Origin: Cunninghamia lanceolata | Lineage: Eukaryota > Streptophyta > Pinopsida > Cupressales > Cupressaceae | Reading direction: 5' to 3' | Assembly (NCBI GenBank): GCA_027924645.1 | Contig: BSBN01001687.1 | Location: 5,518,001 to 5,582,000, forward strand | DNA length: 64,000 nucleotides | Part shown: piece after piece, positions 1 through 12,900 of the stretch | Numbering within the stretch: the first letter of the stretch is position 1 | Layout of the letters: every line of letters starts with the position of its first letter | Notes under the pieces: generated by a model | The model's database searches: none | The model's input: only the letters and a program-made list of their open reading frames with translations | What the model was told of the DNA's origin: nothing | Program-made: the position numbers and the translations under genes

Positions 1-1001
1 AATGATTAAAATTAAAGTTGCTTACGAGTGTATGATCACCCTTGACCAAATTGAGCTTTGCATACTTAAAGGTTCAAAAAGGATGATAATAAGTTTTTGG
101 ATTTAAGGGTGGCAGGCTTTGGGGTCACTAGGGAATATCATCCCTTTGTTCCCCAAGAGACTAAGTAATTATGATTTATTTATATATTGATCATTACAGA
201 AACAATATAACATTGAGACATAAAACTTACATGTATTAATACCAAAAGGGTTTATATTAGTGTGACAAAACTTACACACCATATGTGACTAGGTCAAGAT
301 ATTCTCCCCTTCACGAAAAGGAGAAAAATGAGTCGTGTCGATTGACAACATACGAGAATCTCGATGTTCAAAACTTAATTGAGAAACATACTTAATTTTC
401 AATCCCAACAACATCATTGCACATGTAAACATATTCTTGTTTACGATGCAAGAGACGTCATTTTCGTCGAAAAGTCACATTAGATGAAAAATGACTAACG
501 TTCAATGTTAACAACGTCAATTCACTATAAATGACCAAACTATCATTAAAAGACTCTAAACAACATCGACAACTTGTCGAGTCGAGAAATAAACTTAGAC
601 CAATAGGGTCGAGTATCACATACCTTACTTAATTAGTTTTGCCAATTGCACCAATAAGACTTGAGATGGTGACAAACTATACTTTTCCTTATATCTATAC
701 TCTTCTCTCTGATGATGCTCTTCCTCCCTTTTTCAGAGAGGTAGAAACCTGTTTCCTGAATGGAACATGCAATCACCAATTGAGATTAGTGTATCGATAT
801 TCATTTCATAATCCATATGAAATCATCACATCTTGACAACTTTTAAAGACATGTAAATTTTAGTCATATAAAAATAAATCATGAAAACATTGATTTTTCA
901 AGACATTTTTACTAAACATCAAATCATTGAATCATGCGTAAGCATCTACTAATTACTTCAAAAGTAGAAAATAAAACATAGTCAAAGTTAGAGATGTAAC
1001 A
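1..1001 (-). repeat. Element A left LTR, last ~1 kb
   Basis: Direct repeat of 14117-15117 with scattered substitutions. Ends in GTAACA at 1001 and is followed by TATCTCCCCCT, whose complement is a polypurine tract, as expected at the 3' LTR of a minus-strand element. No gene is seen inside. Confidence 0.85.
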
Positions 1002-1709
1002 TATCTCCCCCTGTAAGAGTCATAGTCCTCAATGATCTAATGTATACAAAACTCTCTGTATGTTGTCCCACCAGACCTTGCCATGAGTAACCCCTTTGTT
1101 TTGCAAGCAGGGCTTGTGGTCTTCAAACATTTTTAGGAAGCTCGATCATGACTGCTCCTAGGTCCTATAGCTATAAACATTCTAGGAATATAATTGTCGT
1201 CTATTATATATTTCTCAAATATAAATCATAAAAAGCATTATACCTCCTAGTAATAGCTTATAATAGAATGATTCTATAATCAACCCAATTAATAACTTCA
1301 AGAGCTTTGAGGAGTCTCTCATATCTAGGGACTAATTTGGAATACATTCCATACTTTATGAAACTTTTCTTCTCTAACTGAGAGTTGTTTTAGTGTACAA
1401 TTGACATCTATGTAACTTTTCTATCTATTATTAACTTCCGCCAATCTTTTCTGATCAGTTTGATTTGTTCATCTATTTCTATTGACACTTCTACCCATCA
1501 ACCGACTTACTAGCCCCTATGCCATTCCTACTGGAAAGAACCAGCCCTTCACAGGGATGTAATGGAAGAAAATCTAATGCCATCTGAGATCGGTGTTTGA
1601 CCCTACACAATCCCTAGTCGGTCATACACTATATAGGAAACTCCTAACTAGTATGACCTCTAACTGGGTACATATTTGGGACAAGAAAACTAACTGACGC
1701 TATTAGATA
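1002..1709 (-). other. Element A interior remnant, 3' side
   Basis: Non-repeated sequence between the A left LTR and the target duplication of element B. Starts with a polypurine-tract complement (about 1003-1011). No conserved protein domain could be read on either strand. Confidence 0.5.
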
Positions 1710-1714
1710 GTAGC

Positions 1715-2825
1715 TGTTGAAATTAAGGAACACTAAGAGGGGGGATGAATCAGTGTTTTGCAAAACTTATTACTTTGTTCCTTTATTAATTTACCACATA
1801 CATCCAAAAGAAAGAAGCATGAACACAAGAATAGAAATAGCAATATCACAACACATGAACACCAGGATTTTTATGTGGAAACTCGGTTAAGGGAAAAACC
1901 ACGGTGGGGGTTAACCCACAAGAATTTATACTCTATTAAAAGTATTACAAATTGGGAAGGCACATGCCTTCAGGCACATTGCCTTGAACTCATTGCTCAA
2001 AGAGGCTCACTGCCTACAAAATCAATTACAAGAGTTCACTGGAATGATTGAACTAAGAAATAGCATCTAACAATGTAGAATTATAGTTTCGGTTATGCAC
2101 AATATACTGACTTTACACACTTCATCTCTTTCTGCTCTGCTTCACTGTCCTATCATGATCTGAAGCTTAGATCTCTTGCCTTCATACTTGATTCTGCTAT
2201 ACTTCACACTTATCCCTTCATATTCACATAGCAGCCCCCTCAAATACTCAAATCCATCAATCATATATATCCGTTACATGAGATAACATCAACTGTAGTC
2301 AGCCTTGAGAAAAGCTTAAGGTCTTTTTAAGAACGTTGTTCTGTCGGCTGAATCTATGCCCAAATACCAATGCGGACCAAAACCTATACATTCAAGTCAT
2401 CACACATGTCAAATAATACCACTGGATCTCACAAATTACTTAACCAACAACTTTTCCTAATCTGCACAATGATCAAACACTAAGTCAGCCTATTCTTGAC
2501 TGGACTAAATTGATTAACTAGAACTCGATACTTAGATGAATTTAAATTTCAATCCTTTCATCACTGAAGGCTAAAATCTTGGATTTAGGTAGTCTTGACA
2601 TCCCTTAATATTCCCTCAGATCCGCAACTCAAGGTGATTACTTGTGGAGGATTACGGACCAAGATGTTGAATCATGTCATATACTTTATTCTTGTCTATC
2701 TGGACTTAGACAAATCTACAATCTGACTTCCGGTATGATCCATTGATGTGATGTGGATGTGTATGATAGATTTACTTGCCATCAATGACAACACCTGACA
2801 TGCCTAGGAGTGTCTCTTGCCAACA
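1715..2825 (-). repeat. Element B 3' LTR
   Basis: Starts TGTTGAAATTAAG and ends CCAACA on the plus strand. Aligns along its whole length with 8159-9269. Preceded by GTAGC (1710-1714), the target duplication. Confidence 0.9.
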
Positions 2826-2975
2826 ATCTCCCCCTTTGGCATTGATGTCAACACATAGTAAAAAATGACTAAGTGTTAGAACAACTCCCCCTTACATCAT
2901 ACACTTATGATTTCCAATGCTCCCCCTTAGATTAATTCTTCATTTTTCACTACTTTTCCTCTCCCCCTTTGACAT
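2826..2975 (-). promoter_or_regulatory. Cluster of four polypurine tracts of element B
   Basis: CTCCCCCTT, AAGGGGGAG on the coding strand, occurs near 2828, 2886, 2921 and 2961. The copy beside the LTR is the likely plus-strand primer. The first and last copies share flanking words (TTTGGCATTGATG and TTTGACATAAATG), suggesting duplication of the primer region. Confidence 0.6.
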
Positions 2976-3073
2976 AAATGGCAAAGGCTGGGATTCGTAT
3001 ACCAAAATTGATGCAAAAATTTTATGTACAAGGGTCAAAACTCTACATGCTTCCGCATATGAACATACAGTTC

Positions 3074-6000
3074 TTAGGCTTTATTTATTAGCAAAAAGAT
3101 ATCACCAAAAATGTTTTTCAACTTTGTCAATTCATTGTCCCAGTTGTTTTTAATACTTCTCAAGATAGATATGTGTCCACTGAACAAAAATGCCAGTGAT
3201 TCTACCTTTTGAAGGTCAGTAGGATCACTAGTAGGAGCAACTACTTGGGATTCTGCCAATAAATCATACATAGTTTCTAATTTGGGGGAAATCAGTCCCC
3301 AAAGCTCATCCAATCTGCCCAAAACATTAACCTTTTCTTTCTCCAGGCCACTCAATTCATTCCACAAACTCACTACTTGGCATTCTTTGGTAGATACAAA
3401 CTCAGTTAAAGGACTATATGACTGAGAAATATTAGACAGTTTGAGCTCTATGTCCTTAATCTTTTTCTCAATATCTTCAACAACTTTAGATCGGTTTAAG
3501 AAAAACTTATAAATCTCTGCTCCTTTAGATAGGGCATTTTGAATGCTCTTTACACTAGTATCAAGCCATGACCTATTATAACTAATTATTTTCTTTATTT
3601 CAGCAAACCTCTTCTCATTAAATTCATTTCTGAGTTTAACTTCTACTGACTTCTCTAAGGTTTCAAAATGAGAACTTACAGAGTTTATCAGAGTTTCCAA
3701 CTGGCCTGAGGGAGATGCTGATGAATCCTTCTGAGATGTTGGCATGATTTTCTCCAAAATCTCAAATGCAAGACTAAGTAACTCGCAATCTTCTATATGA
3801 GACTTTAGAATTTCTTCTTTAGCCTTAGCTTGTGCAATAGAGGCCAACTTTATCTTCTGCAGTAGTGACAAAGTATCAAAATTGATTGGTTCTTGTATTA
3901 TATCCTAATCTTCTTCAATTTGTTTATCTCTTTCCAAAATTTATTTCACTGCTTCTGTAGTGTCTCTTGTCCAATATGATGTTACGGATTTAAGCTCTTC
4001 AGGGCCTCCATCTTTTCCCTTTTTGGAGTCAACCTCATTGACTTGTTCCTCATTTTCATTCTTTTTCTCTGCTTCTACCTTCTCTGCATCTGTCTTCTCT
4101 ACATCATTATCAGAAGCATCCTTGCTTTTATCTATCCCAGAAATATCTTCTACATTCTCTTTCAGAGGATTTCGTGTATCCTCAGTGGCAGTATTGTCAA
4201 ATTCCTCAACATCTGGAGTGGAGGAATCAATTCCATCATCAGTTTCTTTTTCTTGATCTTCATCATTTATTCATCTTCTTTATTCAATGTTTCTTCTTCT
4301 AGAATGGAGACATCATCTACTCGAGTTTGTTGCTCATTTTTCTGTAGTTCTTCATCATTTAGAGCTGATGCATACTCAGTATCAACTGGTTCTTTTGTAA
4401 CCACATAAAACTTATTCTTGTCCAATCCTTTCTTTAGAATTTGTACTGTATCTTTAACAACTTCATCAATGTCTCCAATCATCATCTTATTCATCCTTTT
4501 CTTGCTTCTAAATTCATTCTTGACTTCTTTGAGATTATTATTTACTTCTTTTATGGAGATCACCGTACACAGACTAGACATTACATGTTCCCTAAGCTCC
4601 AAATCTTTTTCTTTAGCAACTTCTTTTCTTATTTCCAGAATGTCTCTTAAACTCTAAGGTATTTCTGCCAAAATTTCCACTATAGCTCTATTGAATACAT
4701 TCAAATATTTTACAAAAGCATCCTCCAAAATTCTTTTGTCAGCATCACTGTAATGATCATAGAATTTAGTCATTGGTTTTAGGTTTCCATCTACAGTGAT
4801 TGTCTTAATGATGTCCTCCACAAAAGAAGTTGGCTTCTCAACATCAGCCTCTAACTTATGCCGCTTGCTTGGCTTTTTTCTTCTAGAGGGCTTCTCCTTA
4901 GACACTTTAACAGCTTTAGTTCTTGAGGCCTTCAACTCTTTAACCTCATCATCTGAATCAGTCTTTTTCTTCATCCTCCTTCTCCATACTGCCATATGAT
5001 CTCTTGGCCATTGTTTTTGTTATTTTTCCTTTCTTACCAGTAGGATTTTCTTTGGATTTATCTCTGACAAGAGAAGGTGATGAATCAAAGGTTGAACTAG
5101 TACTCCTAGTAGACCTTGACTTGGAAGGAGGTTCTGTCGGAACACTTTCCTGTTCCCTATCCTGCTTCTCCTTCTCAGCCTTTTCTATTCTTTCCTTGAA
5201 TTGCCTCATAGCTTCCTTAGTAAGGCCTAGATTCTCAATCAACTACTCAACTTCTTTCCTTACTTTCCTTTTAGTTTCAGGAGCCTTGAATTCAAGATGG
5301 AGTTTTTTTGAAATTTCTTCATAAGCTCCAAATCTATCTTCAGTTGGATCCCTAGGCTGACTTAATAAATTTTGTGCATATAGTTCCAACACACGCCTAT
5401 CCACTTCACACCCCTTGGGCATGATCCACACAACTCTAGGCTCTACTATTTCCATTTTGCATTAATCAATAGTAACCATAAAACAGATGGTGTCCTTATA
5501 TTTTTCAACAACAGTTCTAGGTATTCTAGCCCTAGCCTACATCATACCCTAGAAGTTTTTGAAGAATCCCCAAAATGTAGTCTTTTGTGCATCATGACTA
5601 CCCAAATCACTCAAATAATTCCTAATCTGGACTGCTACCAATTTGTCATTTGACCAAATTATATTTTTGTTTCCAGGAAGCTAACTCAAGAAATAGAAGA
5701 AGAGAACATAATTAACGTAGCAAATTTGAATGAGTATTTTTTGTCCTTCTTTATCTTGCTTAGGTTGTCCATGAGCTAGTTTAGGAACAGTTCACAAAGA
5801 TCATAGTCTGCACCTTCTTTTACCATCTTATATGTAGTATAGATTGTTGTTCCAGAAACTGAATTTTCTCTGCTAGAGTAATATATCATGTATCCTATCA
5901 CCATTGATGCAAATCAGACCCCATGATCCTCTATGTCATTTATAGTCATGGCTCTCTTGTCAAATTTCCATCCCGTTGCCTCGATGACTTCTTGATTCTT

Positions 6001-6441
6001 CACAGCCTTCAACTGAGGTAAGGTACTAGTTGAATTCAGTCATATAACTACCCTTATTACATCCTTTAAGATTTTGAATGTATGATTTAACCATAGAAAC
6101 TCATCATGGATATAGCTCAAGACATACCAAACCCACTCATCCTCTGCAAAACACAGAAACTCAACAAATTGTATGAACTTCTTGTCTTTCAAGGATTTGT
6201 ATTCTGGTTTGAGCTCAAAATCATCACCTTTTAAGTGATTCATGAATAGATCAGCAAACCTTGAGTCTCCATGCTCTTCTAGAGGTGCGTGAATATAAGC
6301 CCTAATGTCCTCTGTATGAAGAACTCCATATGGAACACCAGAAAATGCTCCCATCAGATCTACTTCAGTGGACTTGAAAGGATGCTTCTTAAATTTTGGC
6401 CTAAGCTACTCAGTGATGTTCACAACTAGAGGAGTAGCCAT
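3074..6441 (-). pseudogene. Element B ORF2: large unrecognised protein, coiled-coil and charged, decayed
   Basis: Read from an ATG at 6441 (protein starts MATPLVVNIT) to a stop at about 3074, roughly 1,120 codons, broken by stops and frameshifts. Open blocks lie at 6040-6354, 5243-5455, 4958-5242, 4654-4995, 4267-4602 and 3074-3871. The N-terminal ~350 residues look globular (aromatic-rich, for example DEWVWYVLSYIHDEF). The middle is Lys/Glu/Ser-rich with a basic stretch. The last ~265 residues are helical with heptad-like spacing, probably coiled coil. No protease, RT, RNase H or integrase motif is visible. Four stops checked by eye are TAG in place of a plausible Gln. It could be a captured host gene or an element-specific accessory protein; the function is unknown. 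Confidence 0.65.
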
Positions 6442-7049
6442 TTCAAAAGATTACAAGTTCAAATCTTCACAGATAAATACCTTTTTCTTCACGGAATTAG
6501 GGTTAGCTGCCAAATTCGTTCTTCACACTTCAATTCTCTAAAATTTCATCTTAGGTGCTCTTCTCCTTGTTCTCTTTGAATGTAAAGTGATTCAAGTGTT
6601 TGAATGAATGACCTTTTATCCTCCGCAAAACCTAATTCTTCATTGTAATAAATGTTCTACCCTAATACATATGGTTACATTGTTTCTGCATACATTCAAT
6701 CTTTAATTGCTCCACAATCAATCGCATTAGCTTCTTTTCTTCTAGAATTTGCTTCAAAAGATCTAGAATAGGCTTCTTTATCTTCATTCATCATGTCATA
6801 TTTAGGAACCCACTTACTAGTAGGGGGAATTAGATTTTCAATGTAGCTCCCCTTGAGCGAGAACTCCTAACTCAATTCCCAGAGGAATTATCAGCACCAG
6901 ATCCCAGTACGGACCCATTGTCAACATTCACTTCACCTTTCTTTACCCATGTTTTGTTCATTTCATTTTGGATCTCATTCACATCAACTTTGCCCTTGCC
7001 TTCGTCCAACTTCTACTCTATTTTTCCTTTACCTACTTGAGAGTTCTCC

Positions 7050-8088
7050 TTTTTGCTTTTGTAAAATTTAGCAGTGTGTCTAGATTTGTTGCAATTAAAA
7101 CATACAATCTTATTTTTCTGACAATTACATGTTGGAGCAGGTTTAGATCTGCATTGCATTGTAATATGCCCAAACTTATTTCAAGTAAAACATCTTCCAT
7201 TGAACACTTGTTTGTTCTTAGGAGGATCCTTTATCCACTTCTGCATTCTTCAGCCTTATGACCTATCCTTTTGCAATTAAAGCATTGACCGAAGAAAGAT
7301 GATGTGTTTTGATTCACTTGACTTCTGCATTGATTATCTCTATGACCATACTTATTGCATTTGAAACAACTGCCATTGAAAGATGGATACCTTTGAGCAT
7401 TAGGTTGTCTTACTAGAGGTCTTCTAGGATTCCTTCTTTGATTTCTTGCTTCCTGATTTCTTTGACCAGATCTAGAGCTTTCACCTTTCTCAAATCCTAG
7501 ACAATGCTTATCATCTGCCTTCTTCTAACTATCAAGAAACACCTCAAGTTTAGCTGAGCTTATCTTGAATTTCTCTTTATATTCATTTGCAACTTCTAGG
7601 TCATGTTTGAGAATAACAATTTGTCTTTCAAGTTTTTCCTCATTCTTCCTAGTTTCTTGTAGATTAGATTCTAGATGACCAATTATTCTGTCCAATTTAC
7701 AGCACTCTTCTATTCTTTCTTTTAGAGATTGATTCAATTTTTCCTTGGTCTTCTTCCTTTCTTCAATTTCCTTGGATAGCCTCATCACCCTGAATTCCAT
7801 CTCATGTTTTAGGACAACAACTTCTTTTGTTAGCTTCTCACATTCTTTTGTCTTCTCCTTCAAGGCCTCATCCATGTTATTGTCTTCATTCAGATTTTCT
7901 AGCTGATGAAGTGGCTCCCTTATCTTTTCACTAGATTTGCTCATTTGTCCTTTTAAGGTCTCAACGAAATCTTCAGCATCTTTAAGGTTCTCTTATAGAT
8001 CTCTAATTTCTACTCTAGATAGCTCAAGATCATTTAAGGCTACTTGGAGCTATTGATTGATGCCATCAGAATGTTTGAATGAACCCAT
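7050..8088 (-). pseudogene. Element B gag-like ORF: coiled coil followed by four CCHC zinc knuckles
   Basis: Starts MGSFKHSDG at 8088, directly after the primer site. About 150 residues of charged heptad-like helix (open at 7944-7525) follow, then a Ser/Arg/Gln/Asn-rich linker and zinc knuckles at about 7325-7380 (CFKCNKYGHRDNQC) and 7250-7295 (CFNCKRIGHKAEEC). Two degenerate knuckles lie at about 7150-7200 and 7070-7115; the last lacks its final Cys. Early stops and frameshifts break it. It corresponds to the C-terminal part of copia gag: the capsid-like N-terminal half seen in element F is absent. It would bind element RNA. Confidence 0.75.
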
Positions 8089-8140
8089 TGAAGACACATT
8101 CCCAGATCTTCCTCAAGTTGTTAAAATTCTTCTAAGGAAC

Positions 8141-8156
8141 TTGGCTCTGATACCAA
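8141..8156 (-). promoter_or_regulatory. Primer binding site, element B
   Basis: The minus strand reads TGGTATCAGAGCCAAG, complementary to the 3' end of initiator Met tRNA, two bases from the LTR. Confidence 0.9.
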
Positions 8157-8158
8157 TT

Positions 8159-9269
8159 GTTGAAATTAAGAAACATTGAGAGGGGGGGTGAATCAATGTT
8201 CTACAAAACTTATTACTTTGTTCCTTTATTAATTTACCACATACATCCAAAAGAAAGAAGCATGAACACAAGAACAGAAACAACAAGATCACAACACGTG
8301 AACACCAAGATTTTACGTGGAAACCTGGTTAAGGGAAAAACCATGATGGGGGTTAACCCACAAGAATTTATACTCTATTAAAAGTATTACAAATTGGGAA
8401 GGCACATGCCTTCAGACACACTATCTAGAGGTCATTGCTCAAAGAGGCTCACTGCCTACAAAATCAATTACAAGAGTTCATTAGAATGATTGAATTAAGA
8501 AATAGCATCTAACAATGCAGAATTATAGTTCTGGTTATGCACAATATACTGACTTTACACACTTCATCTCTTTCTGCTCTGCTTCACTATTTTTCCATGA
8601 TCTGAAGCTTAGATCTATTGCCTTCGTACTTCATTCTACTATACTTTGCACTTATCCCTTCATATTCAGATAGAAACCCCCTCAAATGATCAAATCCATT
8701 CATAATATATATTTGTTGCATGAGATAACATCAAGTACAGTCGGCCTTGAGAAAAACTTAAGGTATTTTTAAGAACATTGTTCTGTCAGCCCTGAATTCA
8801 TTTTCCAAATACCAATGCAGACTAAAACCTATACATTCAAGTCATCACATATGTCAGCTAATACCACTAGATCTCACAAATTACTTAACCAACAGCTTTT
8901 CCTAATCCGTACAATGATCAAACACTAAGTCAGCCTATTCTTCATTAGACTAAACTGATTAACTAGGACCCGGTTCTCAAATGCATTTAACTTTCAATCC
9001 TTTCATCACCGGAGACTAAAATCTTGGATTTAGGTAGTCCTGACATCCTTTAATATTCCTCAGATCCATAGCTCAATGTGATTACTTGTGGAGGATTGCT
9101 GACCAAGATGCTGAATCCTGTCATATACTCTATTTTTGTCTATCTGGGCTTAGACAAATCTACAATCTGACTTCTGGTATGACCCATTGATGTGATATGT
9201 ATTTGTAAGCTAGATTTAGTTGCCATCAATAATAACACCTAACATGACTAGCAGTGTCTCTTTCCAATA
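8159..9269 (-). repeat. Element B 5' LTR
   Basis: Direct copy of 1715-2825. Its outer end reads CCAATA where the other LTR has CCAACA, so the terminal dinucleotide is mutated. The following GTAGC (9270-9274) matches the duplication on the other side. Confidence 0.9.
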
Positions 9270-9274
9270 GTAGC

Positions 9275-9889
9275 ATCACCTTGGCCAAGGTTTTTGATTA
9301 AGCACAACATGACACAATGTAGTCATGTAGTCCAATTTATCACCCTTCTCAAAAAGAAGTTATATAATAGAATTTTACCTGCATGGCTATCTCTTATGCT
9401 ACTGCATACTGATACCACAGTAATATCCATTATCTAATATTTAACTTTTAGACATGGGGTCATTGTAATAATTCTAGGATCTTCAACACTCTTTTGCTCT
9501 TGCACTTGGTGGATTACTTCTAGATCTTCCCATCTTTAAGTTCTTGAGAAATAAGAGTGATCTTGAATTCATACAAACACTGCTCTACCCAAGCTCTTAG
9601 TCTGATTAGTAACTGACCAAGGTTTTACCTTTCTAGACAAAGTCTCAAAATCTTTCCAATATACAACCCTACCAAAATTGTTTTTCTTTTGAAGTTTTAA
9701 TTCCTCAATTGGTTCTTTCTTAAACACTAGTCTTGGGTAAGTTTTTGGGAAACAATCTTCCTAATAGTTTTCATGGTTCTTCTCTATGTCACTCTGACAT
9801 AGAACTAGTTTTGAACCTTAGCCAACCTACTAAATGTTTAACGAGTTTTCTTGTAGTGAGCTCATAGGTCCATGTGTTGAACCCAGTTT
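9275..9889 (-). other. Element A interior remnant, 5' side
   Basis: About 600 bp between element B and the A primer site, where gag would be expected. The minus strand has short open pieces but no recognisable zinc knuckle. Confidence 0.4.
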
Positions 9890-9901
9890 GCTCTAATACC
9901 A
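9890..9901 (-). promoter_or_regulatory. Primer binding site, element A
   Basis: The minus strand reads TGGTATTAGAGC, one mismatch from the usual initiator-Met primer site, two bases from the LTR terminus at 9904. Confidence 0.75.
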
Positions 9902-9903
9902 TA

Positions 9904-12900
9904 TGTAACATCCTTCCTCATACTACTTGAATAAACTCAATAATTTACAAGAAAGTAAATAAACATGGTAAACATGAGAGAGAATTTTTTTTAATTAAAT
10001 AACATATGCATAAATACAAGAAATAGAGTACAACTTTCTATGTAATTTCAATCTTGAAATCATAAGATAATAGAAGATAGCTTCATAGTGACATCTTTTC
10101 ACTTAACATTTACAATACATAAAATACATTTGGCACAAGAATAATTTTACCTCATACATTTGACTGTTATAAACAATAACATGGAGCACATCGCATTTGG
10201 AATGTAGATGTATGTCTTCACGAGCCTCAGGGAGTCTTCTACTTCAAAGGGAGAGCATCATTTGAGTGCTTTTCCTCCAACCACAGACTGGTGGTCCCCC
10301 ACTCACCTTCCTTTCTGGAAGTGGCCATACCCTTCACGAAGGTATAGATATAAGGAACTTTCAAGTTTTTCCATCTGAGTCCTAGTGATGTGTCCTACAA
10401 AACTCAATCAACCATACAACTCTAGACTCCTAGCTAAGTATGATCATTTTGATTGGTCATGCCCTCTAGACACACACCACTGACTCGTCTTAGAAGCTAT
10501 ATCATCTTATATTTGTACTTACTTTATTTGGTAGTCTAGACACAAACTTGTCTGTATTGAAAATCCATTCTAGTCAATAAGACTTAGAACTAATCCTTAA
10601 CCTAGGATTTACTAGCAATATATATATAATTAGGTGATTTTAACCTTTCAGAGATTCCCTCTTGCATACTTGCAACTTCTAGGGTCTATGACCTTCTGTC
10701 ACTCTTCCCTCTTACTCAAATATCAAATAAGTTTTGGTTCTATCATACAAACACCTAAATTTGATATATATATATAATTAGGTGATTTTAACCTTTCAGA
10801 GATCCCTCTTGCATACTTGCAACTTCTAGGGTCTATGACCTTCTGTCACTCTTCCCTCTTACTCAAATATCAAATAAGTTTTGGTTCTATCATACAAACA
10901 CCTAAATTTGATAAGTACTACTAGACTCTTCTTGTCTTACTTAGAGTTTTCTTGATCTTTTTAATGTCGACCAATATGGTATTTTTGACCTTTCACTATC
11001 GACCAAATATATATATAAACATTGTCACATCTGACATAAGAGTTATAGGTTTCCTTAAACCTTTGGTTCTTAATACTAGGGTTTAACTTCCCTAACCCAA
11101 AACATGGAGATATCAAATATTCTTGTTTTCCAAGGACAATAATGGAACAAAACATAAGAACAAATACTTCTAGTCTTCCCTAGACCACTTGGCATTGTTT
11201 GACCCCACATTTCACTTATCATGCATAAACATAGTATGTGAGGTATAACCTCATCCATACAACACCTTAATGTATACTTTCATTTATCAACACTAGTCTT
11301 TTGACTAAGTTCAATCTATTAACCGTAATAAGTTTGAATCATAAAAGATAACAAAGTACTTTCGACCTCTAGGTCTACTTAAGTTTACAAACTTCCTATT
11401 GAAGAGAAGTTGTGATCTCATGTATATTTCATCCTTTACCAATATGCCACATAACCTTTATGAAAAAATTAAGTACAACAAACAAGTGGGGTTGAGTTAC
11501 GATTCTCCCAAAATGCCCCAAGTTGGAATAAATCATATCAGGGATATGAATCATTAGGTTAGCTTTATCTTCTATGCATTTAGCACTAAAATAAGTTCTA
11601 TTAATGATAATTATAACTAACCATCTCCTAGTTTACTCTCTCTCTAAATAGAATAACATAAGCAATAGATGCTAACCAAAGGATATTTAGATTTCCACAT
11701 TCTTAGATCACTTATTCCCTTTAATTTGTAATACCATAAGACAAAAATTATATTTCCCCTAAGGAAATCTATATCCATGTTGTCACATAGTCACTTCAAT
11801 GACACAATTTCATAAAAATCTTGATTCAGGATGTAGTAAATATATGCTTCCAAAAGCATGGGTATATCTACGGATCTATCATAATCCTCAACATTGATAT
11901 TCATTTAAGACTTAATCAATCTTTGAACTCAAGGTATCAAACTTTTACCTGTAACATATATACAATACGACTTTTTATCATCTATATAAAATCATGATAC
12001 TACTACCTCTAGTATAGGTATTCTTGACCAAGTTCAATGTTTCAAATTTGAAAGTGTTTGAGTCAAAACAACAAAATAATAATCTTGACCAAATGGTCAC
12101 TTCAATATACATTATAGAAAAACAAGATCTATTTCTGTTTAACCCTCGATCTGTTAAACATCAGGACCCAACGGCTTGTATAAGTTCTCTATTCAAATTA
12201 ACTAGAAGTAAACTATATTGCTCTCAGCCTTAAAGGTATTTAAGGAACATAGTGTCTATTTGATACAGAGATAATTCAATACTTACTAGTCATAATCCAA
12301 AATATTTAGAGTGCAAAGGTATTTGGTTTTAAACTCTTTCAATGATAAATAAAATCTACCGGTCTCATAAGTACTTTCTCAAAGATAACAGAGGCTAAAG
12401 ATTTCTTATTTACACAAAGATGTCAGAGCTTTTTGGCCCACAATCACACAGTGATATCTAGTCTTCCAACCAATATAACTACAATAGTAACAAAACCTTT
12501 CAGCCAACAATTACATAATAGTAACAAAATTCATACAATGATAGCAAATCTTATAGAATCATAAGACAATGATGTCAACGTTTATATGGTGATCGCAAAT
12601 CCCTAAGAAAACTATATTTGACATGAGTTTAAAAGCCATGGATAACATACACATTCAAATAAAATACCACTCAACATTTCTAATGGTAATTCTATTATAA
12701 TTATTATTTATATCGGCCATATAATGCTGATGTGTTCTAAGAACACAGGCCTATATCAAATTGGCCATAATATACACAATAGATCAACCTCAAAAAGATA
12801 CAGTGATAATCTATTTTAGCAACCAAATAAGCACTAATTAAATTACATCAAATGACCATAGGAATATAGGTATAATCAAATACGGTCTATCATTCTTCTT

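Larger units (their letters stand above)
1715..9269 (-). mobile_element. Element B: non-autonomous copia-like LTR retrotransposon with a novel second ORF
   Basis: Bounded by 1,111-bp direct LTRs (1715-2825 and 8159-9269) and a perfect 5-bp target duplication GTAGC (1710-1714 and 9270-9274). Minus-strand primer site at 8141-8156, polypurine tracts next to the left LTR. The LTR starts TGTTGG on the minus strand, the style of SIRE/Angela-type copia elements, and resembles element F in layout. The interior (2826-8158) holds a gag-like ORF with coiled coil and zinc knuckles, then a long second ORF. No protease, integrase or reverse transcriptase motif was found, so mobilisation must have been in trans. 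It is nested in element A. Confidence 0.88.

Noticed and set aside
3960..4408. Plus-strand Ser/Phe-rich frames opposite element B ORF2 (also 4418-4657 and 5004-5324)
   Set aside because: They are antisense shadows of the Lys/Glu-rich minus-strand ORF.
3074..6441. Element B ORF2 as a copia envelope-like ORF of SIRE type
   Set aside because: Those lie after pol; here it follows gag directly and I could see no signal peptide or membrane segment. Not excluded, only unsupported.
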